This document shows positions 54,960-64,000 of a DNA stretch of 64,000 nt, piece after piece. Location of the stretch: assembly GCA_033782935.1 (NCBI GenBank), contig JAWQEG010000286.1, positions 371,001-435,000 of the forward strand, given 5' to 3'. The stretch is from Petrolisthes cinctipes. Lineage: Eukaryota; Arthropoda; Malacostraca; Decapoda; Porcellanidae. The translations under genes were made by a program, and so were the position numbers. The notes beneath the pieces are model-generated. The model did no database searches and was not told where the DNA came from. It saw nothing but the letters and a program-made list of their open reading frames with translations. Numbering within the stretch: the first letter of the stretch is position 1; each line of letters opens with the position of its first letter.

Positions 54960-55203
54960 GTGTTAAACCTTTTTGTGTTTCTAAATCCAAGCTACATACA
55001 TACATACAAACTGTATATTATATAAATCATACTGGGCAATTAGACTGTACATACATACATACAAACTGTATTATATAAATCATACAGGGCAATTAGTATG
55101 ATAATACACATACACACTATCCTTCCGACACACATACACACACTATCCCTTCTAACACACTTACACACTATTCTTCTGACACACATACACACACTATCCC
55201 TTC

Positions 55204-55239
<36 letters not shown>

Positions 55240-55240
55240 T
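54960..55240. repeat. Short tandem duplications and CA-rich repeats
   Basis: actgta(ta)ttatataaatcatac(t/a)gggcaattag is present twice, then acacactatcc(c)ttcy units, then (CA)n. Confidence 0.8.
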
Positions 55241-55251
55241 CCTAGGTTGAC

Positions 55252-55862
55252 CTTAAGGGACCCTGTCTTGTAGTAAAAAAAAAAAGAAATTGGAAGAAAA
55301 TGGGTCCTTCAAATATTGCCACGAAACACTACCTATTTGGAAGGAGCTTGTTTGGTGGCATGGTTAGGAGGAATCAGAAGCCTCCAAACACCCACACACC
55401 CACACATTATCTCTCCCTCCCTCTCTAACACACACACACACACACACACCTATATGGAAGGAGGTTGTTTGGTGGCATAGTCAGGAGGAATCAGAAGCCT
55501 ACAAACACACACACACACACACACCTATATAGAAAGAGGTTGTTTGGTGGCATAGTCAGGAGGAATCAGAAGCCTCCAAAGACACACACACACACACATT
55601 ATCTCTCCCTTCCTCTCTAACACACACACACCTATATGGAGGGAGCTTGTTTCATGGCATGGTTAGGAGGAATCAGAAGCCTACAAACACACACACACAC
55701 ACACCTATATAGAAGGAGGTTGTTTGGTGGCATAGTCAGGAGGAATCAGAAGCCTACAAACACACACACACACACACCTATATAGAAGGAGGTTGTTTCG
55801 TGGCATAGTCAGGAGGAATCAGAAGCCTCCAATTTTCATACACGATCACAGGGTCCTAAGGG
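55252..55862. mobile_element. M2 MITE expanded by a ~75-bp internal array
   Basis: Ends TTAAGGGACCCTGT and ACAGGGTCCTAA are inverted. Inside, about seven units of cctatatagaaggaggttg / tttggtggcatagtcaggag / gaatcagaagcctacaaaca plus CA runs. The unexpanded copy is 29055-29210. Confidence 0.85.
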
Positions 55863-56016
55863 GAGATTCTATTGTTGGTAAACTGGAAGGCTACTGATTC
55901 CTCCTAACTATTCCAAGCAACAGAACACCATTATTTTTGTTCATGTGGTCCTGTTTCCTGGCATAATTTGGAGGAATCACAGACCTTCCAATTCACCAAC
56001 AAATTAATTCTCCCTT
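55858..56016. mobile_element. M3-related MITE
   Basis: aaggggagattctattgttgg and ccaacaaattaattctccctt are inverted ends. It abuts the M2 element, sharing the cctaagggg junction. Confidence 0.78.
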
Positions 56017-56084
56017 CAATAAAGAGAGCTATATAGAAAGTGATTTGTACAGTCAGAGGAAATATTTGTGAAACTGTAATTTAT

Positions 56085-56280
56085 CACCAACAAGTATGTA
56101 TGTATGTTGATGATAGTAACAGACTGTATGTGAAGTTTATATTAAGGGGACAAAACTTTGTTGGTAGTAAATGTAACCTAACCTAACCTGTAATTTATCA
56201 CCAACAAATATGTATGTATGGTTGATGATAGTAACAGACTGTATGTGAAGTTTATATTAAGGGGACAAAACTTTGGAGTG
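56085..56280. repeat. ~117-bp tandem duplication
   Basis: gtaatttatcaccaacaa...ggacaaaactttg present twice, with a short aacctaacctaacct run between. Confidence 0.75.
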
Positions 56281-56329
56281 GTAATTCACAATGACGTGAA
56301 GAGCAACATGCTGAGAAAAAAACACCTTT

Positions 56330-56516
56330 TTTTTAGACAGAAAGTATTTATTCTGGATGTTTCGGAGGTATCTGCCTCCCTCTTCAGCAGTACAGCTGAA
56401 AATGGAGGCAGTACTGCTGAAGTACTGCTGAAAAGGGAGGAAGTACTGCTGAAGTACTGCTGAAGAGGGGGCAGATGCCTTAGAAACGTCCAGAATAAAT
56501 ACTTTCTGTCTAAATA
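56330..56516. mobile_element. Foldback element
   Basis: agacagaaagtatttattctgg...ctgcc and its inverted partner end at 56514. The centre holds cagtactgctgaa repeats. Confidence 0.75.
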
Positions 56517-56592
56517 AAGTGGGTTTTTCTCAGGGCAGAACTTTGTTGGTAGTAAATCTGGACCAACTGACTCATTCAAACTATTTCAAGCA

Positions 56593-56991
56593 ACAACAAA
56601 TACAACAATGTATTTCCATAAACAACAAATACAACAACAGATGCAACACTGTATTTCCATAAACAACAAATACAACACTGTAATTCCATAAACAACAAAT
56701 ACAACACTGTAATTCCATAAACAACAAATACAACACTGTAATTCCATAAACAACAAATACAACACTGTAATTCCATAAACAACAAATACAACACTGTAAT
56801 TCCATAAACAACAAATACAACACTGTAATTCCATAAACAACAAATACAACACTGTAATTCCATAAACAACAAATACAACACTGTAATTCCATAAACAACA
56901 AATACAACACTGTAATTCCATAAACAACAAATACAACACTGTAATTCCATAAACAACAAATACAACACTGTAATTCCATAAACAACAAATA
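56593..56991. repeat. 29-bp minisatellite
   Basis: Unit ataaacaacaaatacaacac / tgtaattcc, about 13 near-identical copies. One further unit appears at 62001-62025, after the 5-kb element. Confidence 0.95.
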
Positions 56992-57644
56992 CAGTGCTCT
57001 CCCCAGTAGACGGGGGTTATGTACAGTCTGTTACAGTTCCGACTGGGCCACCCAGTATCGAGAGATCGCAGATGTGGCAGCAGTGTGTGTGTGTGTGTGT
57101 GTGCTCGAAAATTATACGGATCGTCAACACTCTCCCTCTGTAGTGAACATGACCCTGCCTCAAAGTTCATTCCATAGATGGCGCTGTGTAGTTGTGGAAG
57201 GAATGTGGACTGCAGGGTTGAAGTTTCGGGAAACATCTATGCTCGTGCCAATGAGTCATGAGCTCTCAGGCAGAGTGGTTGAGGAATGCTATTATGGAAA
57301 TTTAACAACTATATTACACAATGATCAGGTGAAGCTAAGGTAAAGTTGTTCGTGTCCTGAACAGTGAATATTTCTTCTTAATGGTTATCATGTTTGTGGC
57401 ATGCAACATTGCTCAGCCGTTCTGACAGAGCTCACGTCTCGTTGCCACGATTGTTATCTTGTTTTTCTACCAACTAGGATCGGGCAGATAGGTTGTTTTC
57501 TTTGTCCATCATATTTTGGTAAGCATAATTTGAGATCACCTTTGATTTCGTATTTTATTTGTAAGTCAGGTATTACATGCATAGTAAAATTCCTTCATTG
57601 CTAAATACTTTTTCTCTCGTAATAAAAATGTTAAAGTCAACTGT

Positions 57645-57696
<52 letters not shown>
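57645..57696. repeat. (CT)n in the left arm
   Basis: Matches the longer (GA)n blocks at 60425-60540 in the right arm. Confidence 0.95.
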
Positions 57697-57699
<3 letters not shown>

Positions 57700-57756
57700 A
57701 TAAACACCATCTTATCTTATCCTATCTCTATACTAATGAAATCGAACAGAGAGTGA

Positions 57757-57999
57757 GGACCAATTCCACAGTTGTTCGTTGTGATTTGTTAGCACCCAAA
57801 CGAAAGAAACTAAACTGTGTAAATGACTTGTGTCTGATTTATTGGAAGCATCTGATGAGTAAAGTATGCAGCTATTGTAATAATACAAATGCTCAATTAA
57901 TAGTTTTGGTGAATAGGAATAATCAGCTTTTGAGAAATAACGAAGCCTTACAATTGTGTTTGGGGAGGACTCTGACAAAATGACTGTGGAATCAGTCCT
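57757..57999. mobile_element. M1 MITE in the left arm
   Basis: GGACCAATTCCACAGTTG ... GACTGTGGAATCAGTCC. Its mirror copy is 60121-60365, so it was present before the arms were duplicated. Confidence 0.85.
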
Positions 58000-58313
58000 G
58001 GCTCCCTGACATTCTACGTTAATAAACAAATTAGTAGTGTCGAAATAAGCGATCGTTTTGCCAGTGATAATCAACTCGCATTGATTGTTAACTGGGTTAT
58101 GTTTGTTTTGAACCCACAGGTGAACGGGGAAGAGGCATCACTCCTAACGACCAAACGTGTGTTTAACCTACTAATAGATTACCCCAAGTTTTGCTAATAG
58201 ATACATTAATGTGTGCATAGTAGTTGGTGATCTACCAAATTTGCACACCGTTCACATAATGATGGATTTATGTGGAGAAGAGAAGGGCGAAGTCTCAGAA
58301 AGAAGCCTAGGTG

Positions 58314-58537
58314 GGCAAGGTGAACTTCGTTGGAACCCCATAGAGAACATGTGGGCTAATATGGTCAACTGCTGGGAGCCAGAGATGGTGGAGCGGAGAC
58401 CGGAGGCACTAATGGCTCATACCCAGGCTCAGTGGGAGATGTTCCGCAACAAACCTAACAAATTCGACGCATTGTGGCCTCTGTGCCCGATAGACTCCGT
58501 GCCGTCATAGAGAAGGAAGGTGGCTGGACTGGATATT
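58314..58537 (+). pseudogene. Tc1/mariner transposase, C-terminal end
   Basis: WNPIENMWANMVNCWEPEM contains the NPIENxW motif beside the third catalytic residue. After a frameshift near 58465 comes SVPDRLRAVIEKEGGWTGY and a stop, the classical Tc1 end (SMPxRxxxVIxxxGG). The catalytic DDE core upstream is missing. It begins just where the left palindrome arm ends, so it probably belongs to the element itself. Confidence 0.8.
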
Positions 58538-58539
58538 AA

Positions 58540-59440
58540 TTGTCAATGTAAATAAAAAATTATTTTGTTTAAATAAATGTTGTTGGGTTGTCAAGGATTG
58601 TATAACTCCTACTTTGGCTATTTACATTTATAGAGTGTTCCTGTCTATTGAAATTATGAACCTGTAAAGATGACGAAAGTAGAGAATAACCAGAGTTTTA
58701 TCTTTCCCCCGGCCAACGAGGGTTCAACCGCCGATTTTACAGCTGGTTAGCATATTTCTCGAATTTGGCTGGAGAGCAAGAAGTGCTGGGACAAAATTAA
58801 GGAAAATTGCTCCTAACATATAGGAATAAAAGTAACCATAGGAAATTTTTTAAATAGTCTCATTGTCTTTCCCAGCTCATTTTACCTACTTGACTGCATT
58901 TCAACCCAACATACTTAATCTAACCTAACTGAACGGATTGCATTGACCAGGTCAGAATTGAAAAATATGCCTCCGAATAGGGGTCCCTCTGAGTGTGCAG
59001 CGTGTTTTAAGATGTGATCTCGGGCACGGACGCGAATATTTTATATTTATTTATAATGCAAGTAAATCTTGGTTTAATCACGTGTTCTGTCTGACTTTTA
59101 CTAGGAGCTAATTTTCTTTAGGATTATTACACATACAGCATGATATCGGTAATGTCAATTTAGACACATTCTTCTTTAATTTGTGTAGCTAACGTTATCT
59201 ATTCATTACTTGATGACTCGATAAAAAGATACGCAGAATATGCGAGAGGGATAGTTTCGGAGTAATTTCATAATTCGTAGGATTTATGGTAACGGGTGAT
59301 ACAATAAACAAAGTAATAAAAATCTTTAGGATTTTATCATTATAAGGAGTCGTTACTCTGAAACGCTCATCAAATACTGACTGGCAAACTACATTCCTAG
59401 CTAAAGTAATGACCCTACGTATCCGTCTGCTCAACCGGTG
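58540..59440. other. Central spacer of the palindrome
   Basis: AT-rich, single-copy within the window, with a short aacctaact tract at 58920. No gene recognised. Confidence 0.45.
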
Positions 59441-59754
59441 CCTTCCAGTGAACTTCACCTTGCCCACCTACTTTCCGAAACTTCGCCCTTCTCTTCCCCA
59501 CAGCCACACACCGTTATCTCTGGAATAAATCAATCATTATGTGAACGATGTGCAAATTTAGTAAAACACCTACTGTTATGCACACACTATTTTTCACTAC
59601 AAAAGGTTAATTAGCAAAAATCGGGGTAATCTATTAGGAGGTTAAACACACGTTTGGTCGCTAGGAGTGATCCCTCTTCCCCATTCAGGCGTGGCTTCTA
59701 AACAAACATAACCCAGTTAATATAAAAATCAATGCCAGTTGATTATCATTGGCA

Positions 59755-60075
59755 AATTGATTGATTGATTTTTGGCGCTGCAACATCGAGATCATATAGC
59801 GCCAGAAGAAGGTGATAGAAGAGGTGGGACAGCAAGCAGGAAGGAAATAGAAAGAAAAGAGACAGTTGAATAACTGAAAGAGATTGGCTGGGGCCGAAGG
59901 GGCGCCAAAACCCTTAAAGTATTGCCCTCTATCACTACCGGCAATACCCCCCTACGGGGTCTAAAGGAGAAAGGGAGAAGAGGTGGAGATGAGGGAAAGG
60001 TGAAGAAAGAACAGGATAAGAAAAGTGAAAAAGTTAGAAGGAGGTGAAGAAGAATCTATCATTGGCAAAAGATCA
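59755..60075. repeat. Dispersed repeat R3, longer copy
   Basis: ttgattgattgatttttggcgctgcaac...atatagcgccagaag through gggaggtg-type A/G-rich sequence. It interrupts the right arm only. The first 145 bp match 26511-26655. The conserved hairpin ggcgct...agcgcc near its start is notable. Confidence 0.75.
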
Positions 60076-60120
60076 CATATTTCGACACTTATGTGTTTAA
60101 CGTGGAATGTCAAGGAGTCA

Positions 60121-60365
60121 GGGCCGGTCCCACATAGTCATTTTGTTTGTCAGATTCCTCCCCAAACACACTCGTAAGCCTTCGTTATTTCCCAAAAGCT
60201 GAGTATACCTATTCACCAAAACTATCAAGCACTAGTATTATTACAATATCTGTAAACTTTACTCATCAGGTTAATCCAATAAATCAGTCAAAAGTCATTT
60301 ACACAGTTTAGATTCTTTCGTTTGGGCGCTAACAAACTACAACGAACAACTGTGGAATTGGTCCT
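60121..60365. mobile_element. M1 MITE in the right arm
   Basis: Reverse complement of 57757-57999, with ends GGGCCGGTCCCACA and ACTGTGGAATTGGTCC. Confidence 0.83.
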
Positions 60366-60419
60366 AAATCTCCATACGATTTCATATCTAAATAGACTGG
60401 ATAAGATAAGATAGTGTTC

Positions 60420-60424
<5 letters not shown>

Positions 60425-60480
<56 letters not shown>

Positions 60481-60494
60481 CAGTACACTTTAAC

Positions 60495-60539
<45 letters not shown>

Positions 60540-60540
60540 T
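60425..60540. repeat. (GA)n microsatellites
   Basis: Two GA runs separated by ttacagtacactttaacgtg, the expanded counterpart of 57645-57696. Confidence 0.95.
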
Positions 60541-61324
60541 GAGAAGGAGTATTTAGTAATGAAGGAATTTTACTATGCATGTCATACACTGTAACGTGAC
60601 TTACAAATAAAATACAAAATCAGAGGTGAACATCAAATAATGCCTACCAAAATATGATGGACAAAGAAAACAACCTATCTGCCCGATCCTAGTTGGTAGA
60701 AAAACAAGATAACAATCGTGGCAACGAGACGTGAGCTCTGTCAGAACGGCTGAGCAATGTTGCATGCCAAACATGATAACCATTAAGAAGAAATATTCAC
60801 TGTTCAGGACACGAACAACTTTACCTTAGCTTCACCTGATCATTGTGTAAAATAGTTGTTAAATTTCCATAATAGCATTCCTCAACCACTCTGCCTGAGA
60901 GCTCATGACTCATTGGCACGAGCATAGATGTTTCCCGAAACTTCAACCCTGCAGTCCACATTCCTTCCACAACTACACAGCGCCATCTATGGAATGAACT
61001 TTGAGGCAGGGTCATGTTCACTACAGAGGGAGAGTGTTGACGATCCGTATAATTTTCGAGCACACACACACACTGCTGCCACATCTGCGATCTCTCGATA
61101 CTGGGTGGCCCAGTCGGAACTGTAACAGACTGTACCAAGCAGGCGCCGTGTACTTTGAAATCGTCTACTTGGAATTGATAAATAAAGGGAAAAAAATAGG
61201 TTCGGTACTGGCGATTCCAAAAACTATCCCTTCTTGACCATTATAATATGTACACTCAACCCCAGATTCTCTCTGTAGTGAATTAGTTCTAAACTTGAGC
61301 CAAAGGTATAGAAAATGTATGTTT

Positions 61325-61765
61325 TTAAAGGTTGTTCATTCTAAAAGGGTAGGCCTAAAAGCACGAGTGTAGTGAGTGAAGAGTGAGGGTGATAGTTGAC
61401 AAGTTCAGTTATCACCAATAATCCATGAGTTTCTACTCATACAAATATATTTCCTTAGTTTATATTCATTATTCTTTGTCACTTTCTTTTACAATTACTT
61501 GCACTTTTCACCATATCAAATGTCTGTACCGGGATATGTGCTGAAAGTATGAAAAATGCCCGTTTAGAGAAGTTGTTCACTATAAAGGGGTTGGCTTATC
61601 GCGAGTGTATCAAGCGAGCTTGAGGGTGAAAAGTTGTTCACTATAAAGGGGTTAGGCTTATTGCGAGTGTAACGAGGGAGCGGGAGGGTGAAAGCTGTTC
61701 ACTATAAAGGGGTTAGGCTTATTATGAGTGTAACAAGCGAGTGTGAGGGTGAAAGTGGAATGGTC
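61325..61765. repeat. ~62-bp tandem repeat near the right end
   Basis: Four units of gttgttcactataaaggggt / taggcttattgcgagtgtaa / cgagggagcgggagggtgaa. Confidence 0.85.
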
Positions 61766-62059
61766 AGTTCAGTTACCACCAAAACTCATTGAATTTTCAA
61801 TCGTGCACACACATTCCTTAGTTTGTATTTATTAATTTGGGTAATTTTCTCTTAAAATCACTTCCACTGAATATCGACTTGCGCATAGGTAAGCCTACTT
61901 TTGAAAAACCGTATACTTTTGGTATTTTGGTCTCAAATAATTTCTCCGCCTACTTGGAAATCGTCTAGTTAATGACCGCCTACTTGGGGGGAGCACTGTA
62001 CAACACTGTAATTCCATAAACACTTACAGTTCTTGTTGTTGTTGATGGAAGGAAGAACA

Positions 62060-62375
62060 CAGTGGACAACAAACAAACAATGAAGGTTCCTCAGTCTCTT
62101 GTACAACTGCTGCACAACTCTGTAACAAAATACAAGCTAATTAATTTATGGATGAGCAAAGATATGTGAAGAAATGCATTAAGGTTAATTGTATGTCTCT
62201 ATTACAACTCTGTAATAACAAATTACAACCTATTTACTCCACTCTACAATTATCTAACAACAAAATACAAGCTAATTAATTTATGGATGAGCAAAGATAA
62301 GTGAAGAGATGCATTAAGGTTAATTCTATGTCTCTTACAACTCCACTCTACAACTCTGTAATAACAAAATACAAC
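62060..62375. repeat. ~120-bp tandem repeat
   Basis: aaaatacaagctaattaatt / tatggatgagcaaagata and the following ttaaggttaattgtatgtct occur at about 62125 and 62263, with partial flanking copies. Confidence 0.75.
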
Positions 62376-62412
62376 CTATTTTGATGGTAAATTGGAGGGC
62401 TAGCATATCTTT

Positions 62413-62743
62413 TAGGGTCGATTCCACAGTGGTATTAGTTCGTTAGCTTCCCAACCAACCACACTTGTAAGGCTTCATTATTTTCCAAAAGCTGAGTATC
62501 CACATTCACAACAGTTAGATAATGATGATCACTGTATAGTTTACTCACCAAATTCATTAAATAATTCACCCATAAGTCATTTAATAATGATAATAATAAT
62601 AATAATGATGATCACTGTATAGTTTACTCTCTAAATTCATTAAATAATTCACCCATAAGTCATTTAATAATGATAATAATAATAATGATGATCACTGTAT
62701 AGTTTACTCACCAAATTCATTAAATAATTCACCCATAAGTCAT

Positions 62744-62795
<52 letters not shown>

Positions 62796-62942
62796 TGATG
62801 ATCACTGTATAGTTTACTCACTATATTCATTAAATAATTCACCCATAAGTCATTTAATGATGATAGTAATACTTATAACAATAATGATGATCACTGTATA
62901 GTTTACTCATCAAATTCATTAAATAATTCACCCACAGGTCAT

Positions 62943-62974
<32 letters not shown>

Positions 62975-63010
62975 CACTGTATAGTTTACTCACCAAATTC
63001 ATTATATAAT

Positions 63011-63042
<32 letters not shown>

Positions 63043-63105
63043 CACTGTATAGTTTACTCAACAACTTCATTAAATAATTCACCCACAAGTCATTAACACG
63101 GCTAC
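62413..63105. mobile_element. M1 MITE expanded by (AAT)n-based tandem units
   Basis: Starts GGGTCGATTCCACAGTGG, then the M1 middle (gatgatcactgtatagtttactcaccaaattcattaaataattcacccataagtcatt) is repeated about six times, joined by AAT/AATG runs. The right inverted end is lost. Confidence 0.85.
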
Positions 63106-63117
63106 ACACACATACAC

Positions 63118-63143
63118 ACATAGTCTCTCTCTCTCACACACAT

Positions 63144-63185
<42 letters not shown>

Positions 63186-63199
63186 TCTAAACACGTCAC

Positions 63200-63248
<49 letters not shown>

Positions 63249-63262
63249 ATCAGTATATATTA

Positions 63263-63297
<35 letters not shown>

Positions 63298-63312
63298 TCT
63301 AAACACGTCACA

Positions 63313-63366
<54 letters not shown>

Positions 63367-63394
63367 ATATCAATATATATATATATATATATTA

Positions 63395-63447
<53 letters not shown>

Positions 63448-63550
63448 AACCTAAACACGTCACAGCTCTCTGACTCTCTCTCTCTCTCTCTTATAACCTA
63501 AACACGTCACACCTCTCTCTCTCTCTCTCTCTCTCCCTTATAACCTAAAC

Positions 63551-63593
<43 letters not shown>

Positions 63594-63780
63594 GTAATAA
63601 TAAAACCTAATATTCTAATTTTAGCTTGGATTTTAAAACACAATTTTCCTTCCCTATAAAAAAAACCTGTTTGGTGGGGAAACACACACACAGATAGTTG
63701 CTCTCTCTCTCTCTCTCTCTAATATCAGTATATATTAAATTCTCTCTCTCTCTCTCTCTCTCATTAACTAAACACATCAC

Positions 63781-63825
<45 letters not shown>

Positions 63826-63995
63826 AAACTTAACACGTCACAGATCTCCCCCCCCCCCTCTCTCCCACTGTCTCTGTCATAATAATACCTCAATTTCTAA
63901 TTTTAGCTTGGATTTCATAACACTTCTTTCCTTCCCCGTAAGAAAATGTGTTTGGTGGGGAAACACGCACACAGAAAGGTGCTGAGAGAGAGAGA
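63118..63995. repeat. (CT)n satellite-like array with a fixed spacer
   Basis: CT runs of 15-60 bp alternate with ataa(t/c)ctaaacacgtcacag (seven or so times) or aatatcagtatatattaaat spacers. Two longer tttagcttggattt...ggtggggaaacac blocks occur at 63620 and 63900. It runs into the window end. Confidence 0.93.
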
Positions 63996-64000
63996 GAGAG

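Larger units (their letters stand above)
56992..61998. mobile_element. 5.0-kb Tc1/mariner-type palindromic element
   Basis: Ends CAGTGCTCTCCCCA-GTAGACGG and its right partner (CAGTGCTCCCCCCAAGTAGGCGG read inward) are flanked by TA at 56990-56991 and 61999-62000. The minisatellite unit is split precisely there. Left arm 57021-58330 and right arm 59445-61135 are inverted copies of each other, differing by one R3 insertion and (CT/GA)n length. A Tc1-type transposase C-terminus lies in the spacer. Subterminal repeats of cgcctacttgg occur near the right end. Confidence 0.82.

Noticed and set aside
56593..56991. CRISPR-like regular 29-bp repeats
   Set aside because: Units abut without variable spacers, and the context is eukaryotic. 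It is a minisatellite.
56576..57236. Minus-strand open frames of repeated CCICCLWNYSVVF
   Set aside because: Translation of the 29-bp minisatellite; the unit length plus lack of stops allows several frames at once.

Overview
The window looks like repeat-rich nuclear DNA of an arthropod, most likely a decapod crustacean. This is inferred from TTAGG/CCTAA telomere-type repeats, split genes with GT-AG introns, very dense microsatellites, RTE-type LINEs with a (TAGA)n tail, and P, pogo/Tigger, hAT and Tc1/mariner DNA transposons. Nothing prokaryotic is present. Only three or four host gene loci can be supported; nearly everything else is transposons, often nested, and tandem arrays.

Region 1 (1-12.5 kb) holds two tandem copies of a small IFI6/IFI27 (ISG12)-like gene. 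Copy B (10661-11294) has a short clean intron. Copy A (515-6208) has the same intron invaded by a 528-bp dispersed repeat and by a P-type DNA transposon (1441-5858, 30-bp inverted ends, 8-bp target duplication), which itself contains a complete Tigger/pogo transposon (2861-5463) with an apparently intact split transposase gene. Copy A's last exon is also hit by a 5'-truncated LINE with a 10-bp target duplication. Copy B supplies the empty site for the intron insertions.

Region 2 (13-24.3 kb): an RTE LINE copy is split by a 4.1-kb hAT-like element that itself carries a second RTE copy and several inverted-repeat elements. It is followed by a 4.3-kb nest of elements with CACAGAG ends (8-bp target duplications), containing hAT elements and a TATG-rich minisatellite.

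Region 3 (24.3-41.4 kb): CCTAA-rich tracts, an intact ten-finger C2H2 zinc-finger gene (26694-27533), a Tc1/mariner transposase relic, CR1/L2-like and RTE LINE remnants, an LTR retrotransposon arranged LTR-internal-LTR-leader with a tRNA-Leu primer site, MITEs, and a cluster of CRE (TGACGTCA) sites.

Region 4 (41.8-48.9 kb): a minus-strand THAP-domain/coiled-coil gene whose large intron contains, antisense to it, a full-length LINE (42781-46573). This LINE has a 1.2-kb-codon open frame, a 13-bp target duplication and a 2A-like GDIESNPGP translational-recoding motif upstream of a PHD finger, endonuclease and reverse transcriptase.

Region 5 (49-64 kb): large tandem arrays, several sitting inside MITEs, a 1.4-kb polypyrimidine tract, and a 5.0-kb Tc1/mariner-type element (56992-61998) built as a large imperfect palindrome and inserted at a TA inside a 29-bp minisatellite. 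The window ends in (CT)n-rich satellite-like DNA.
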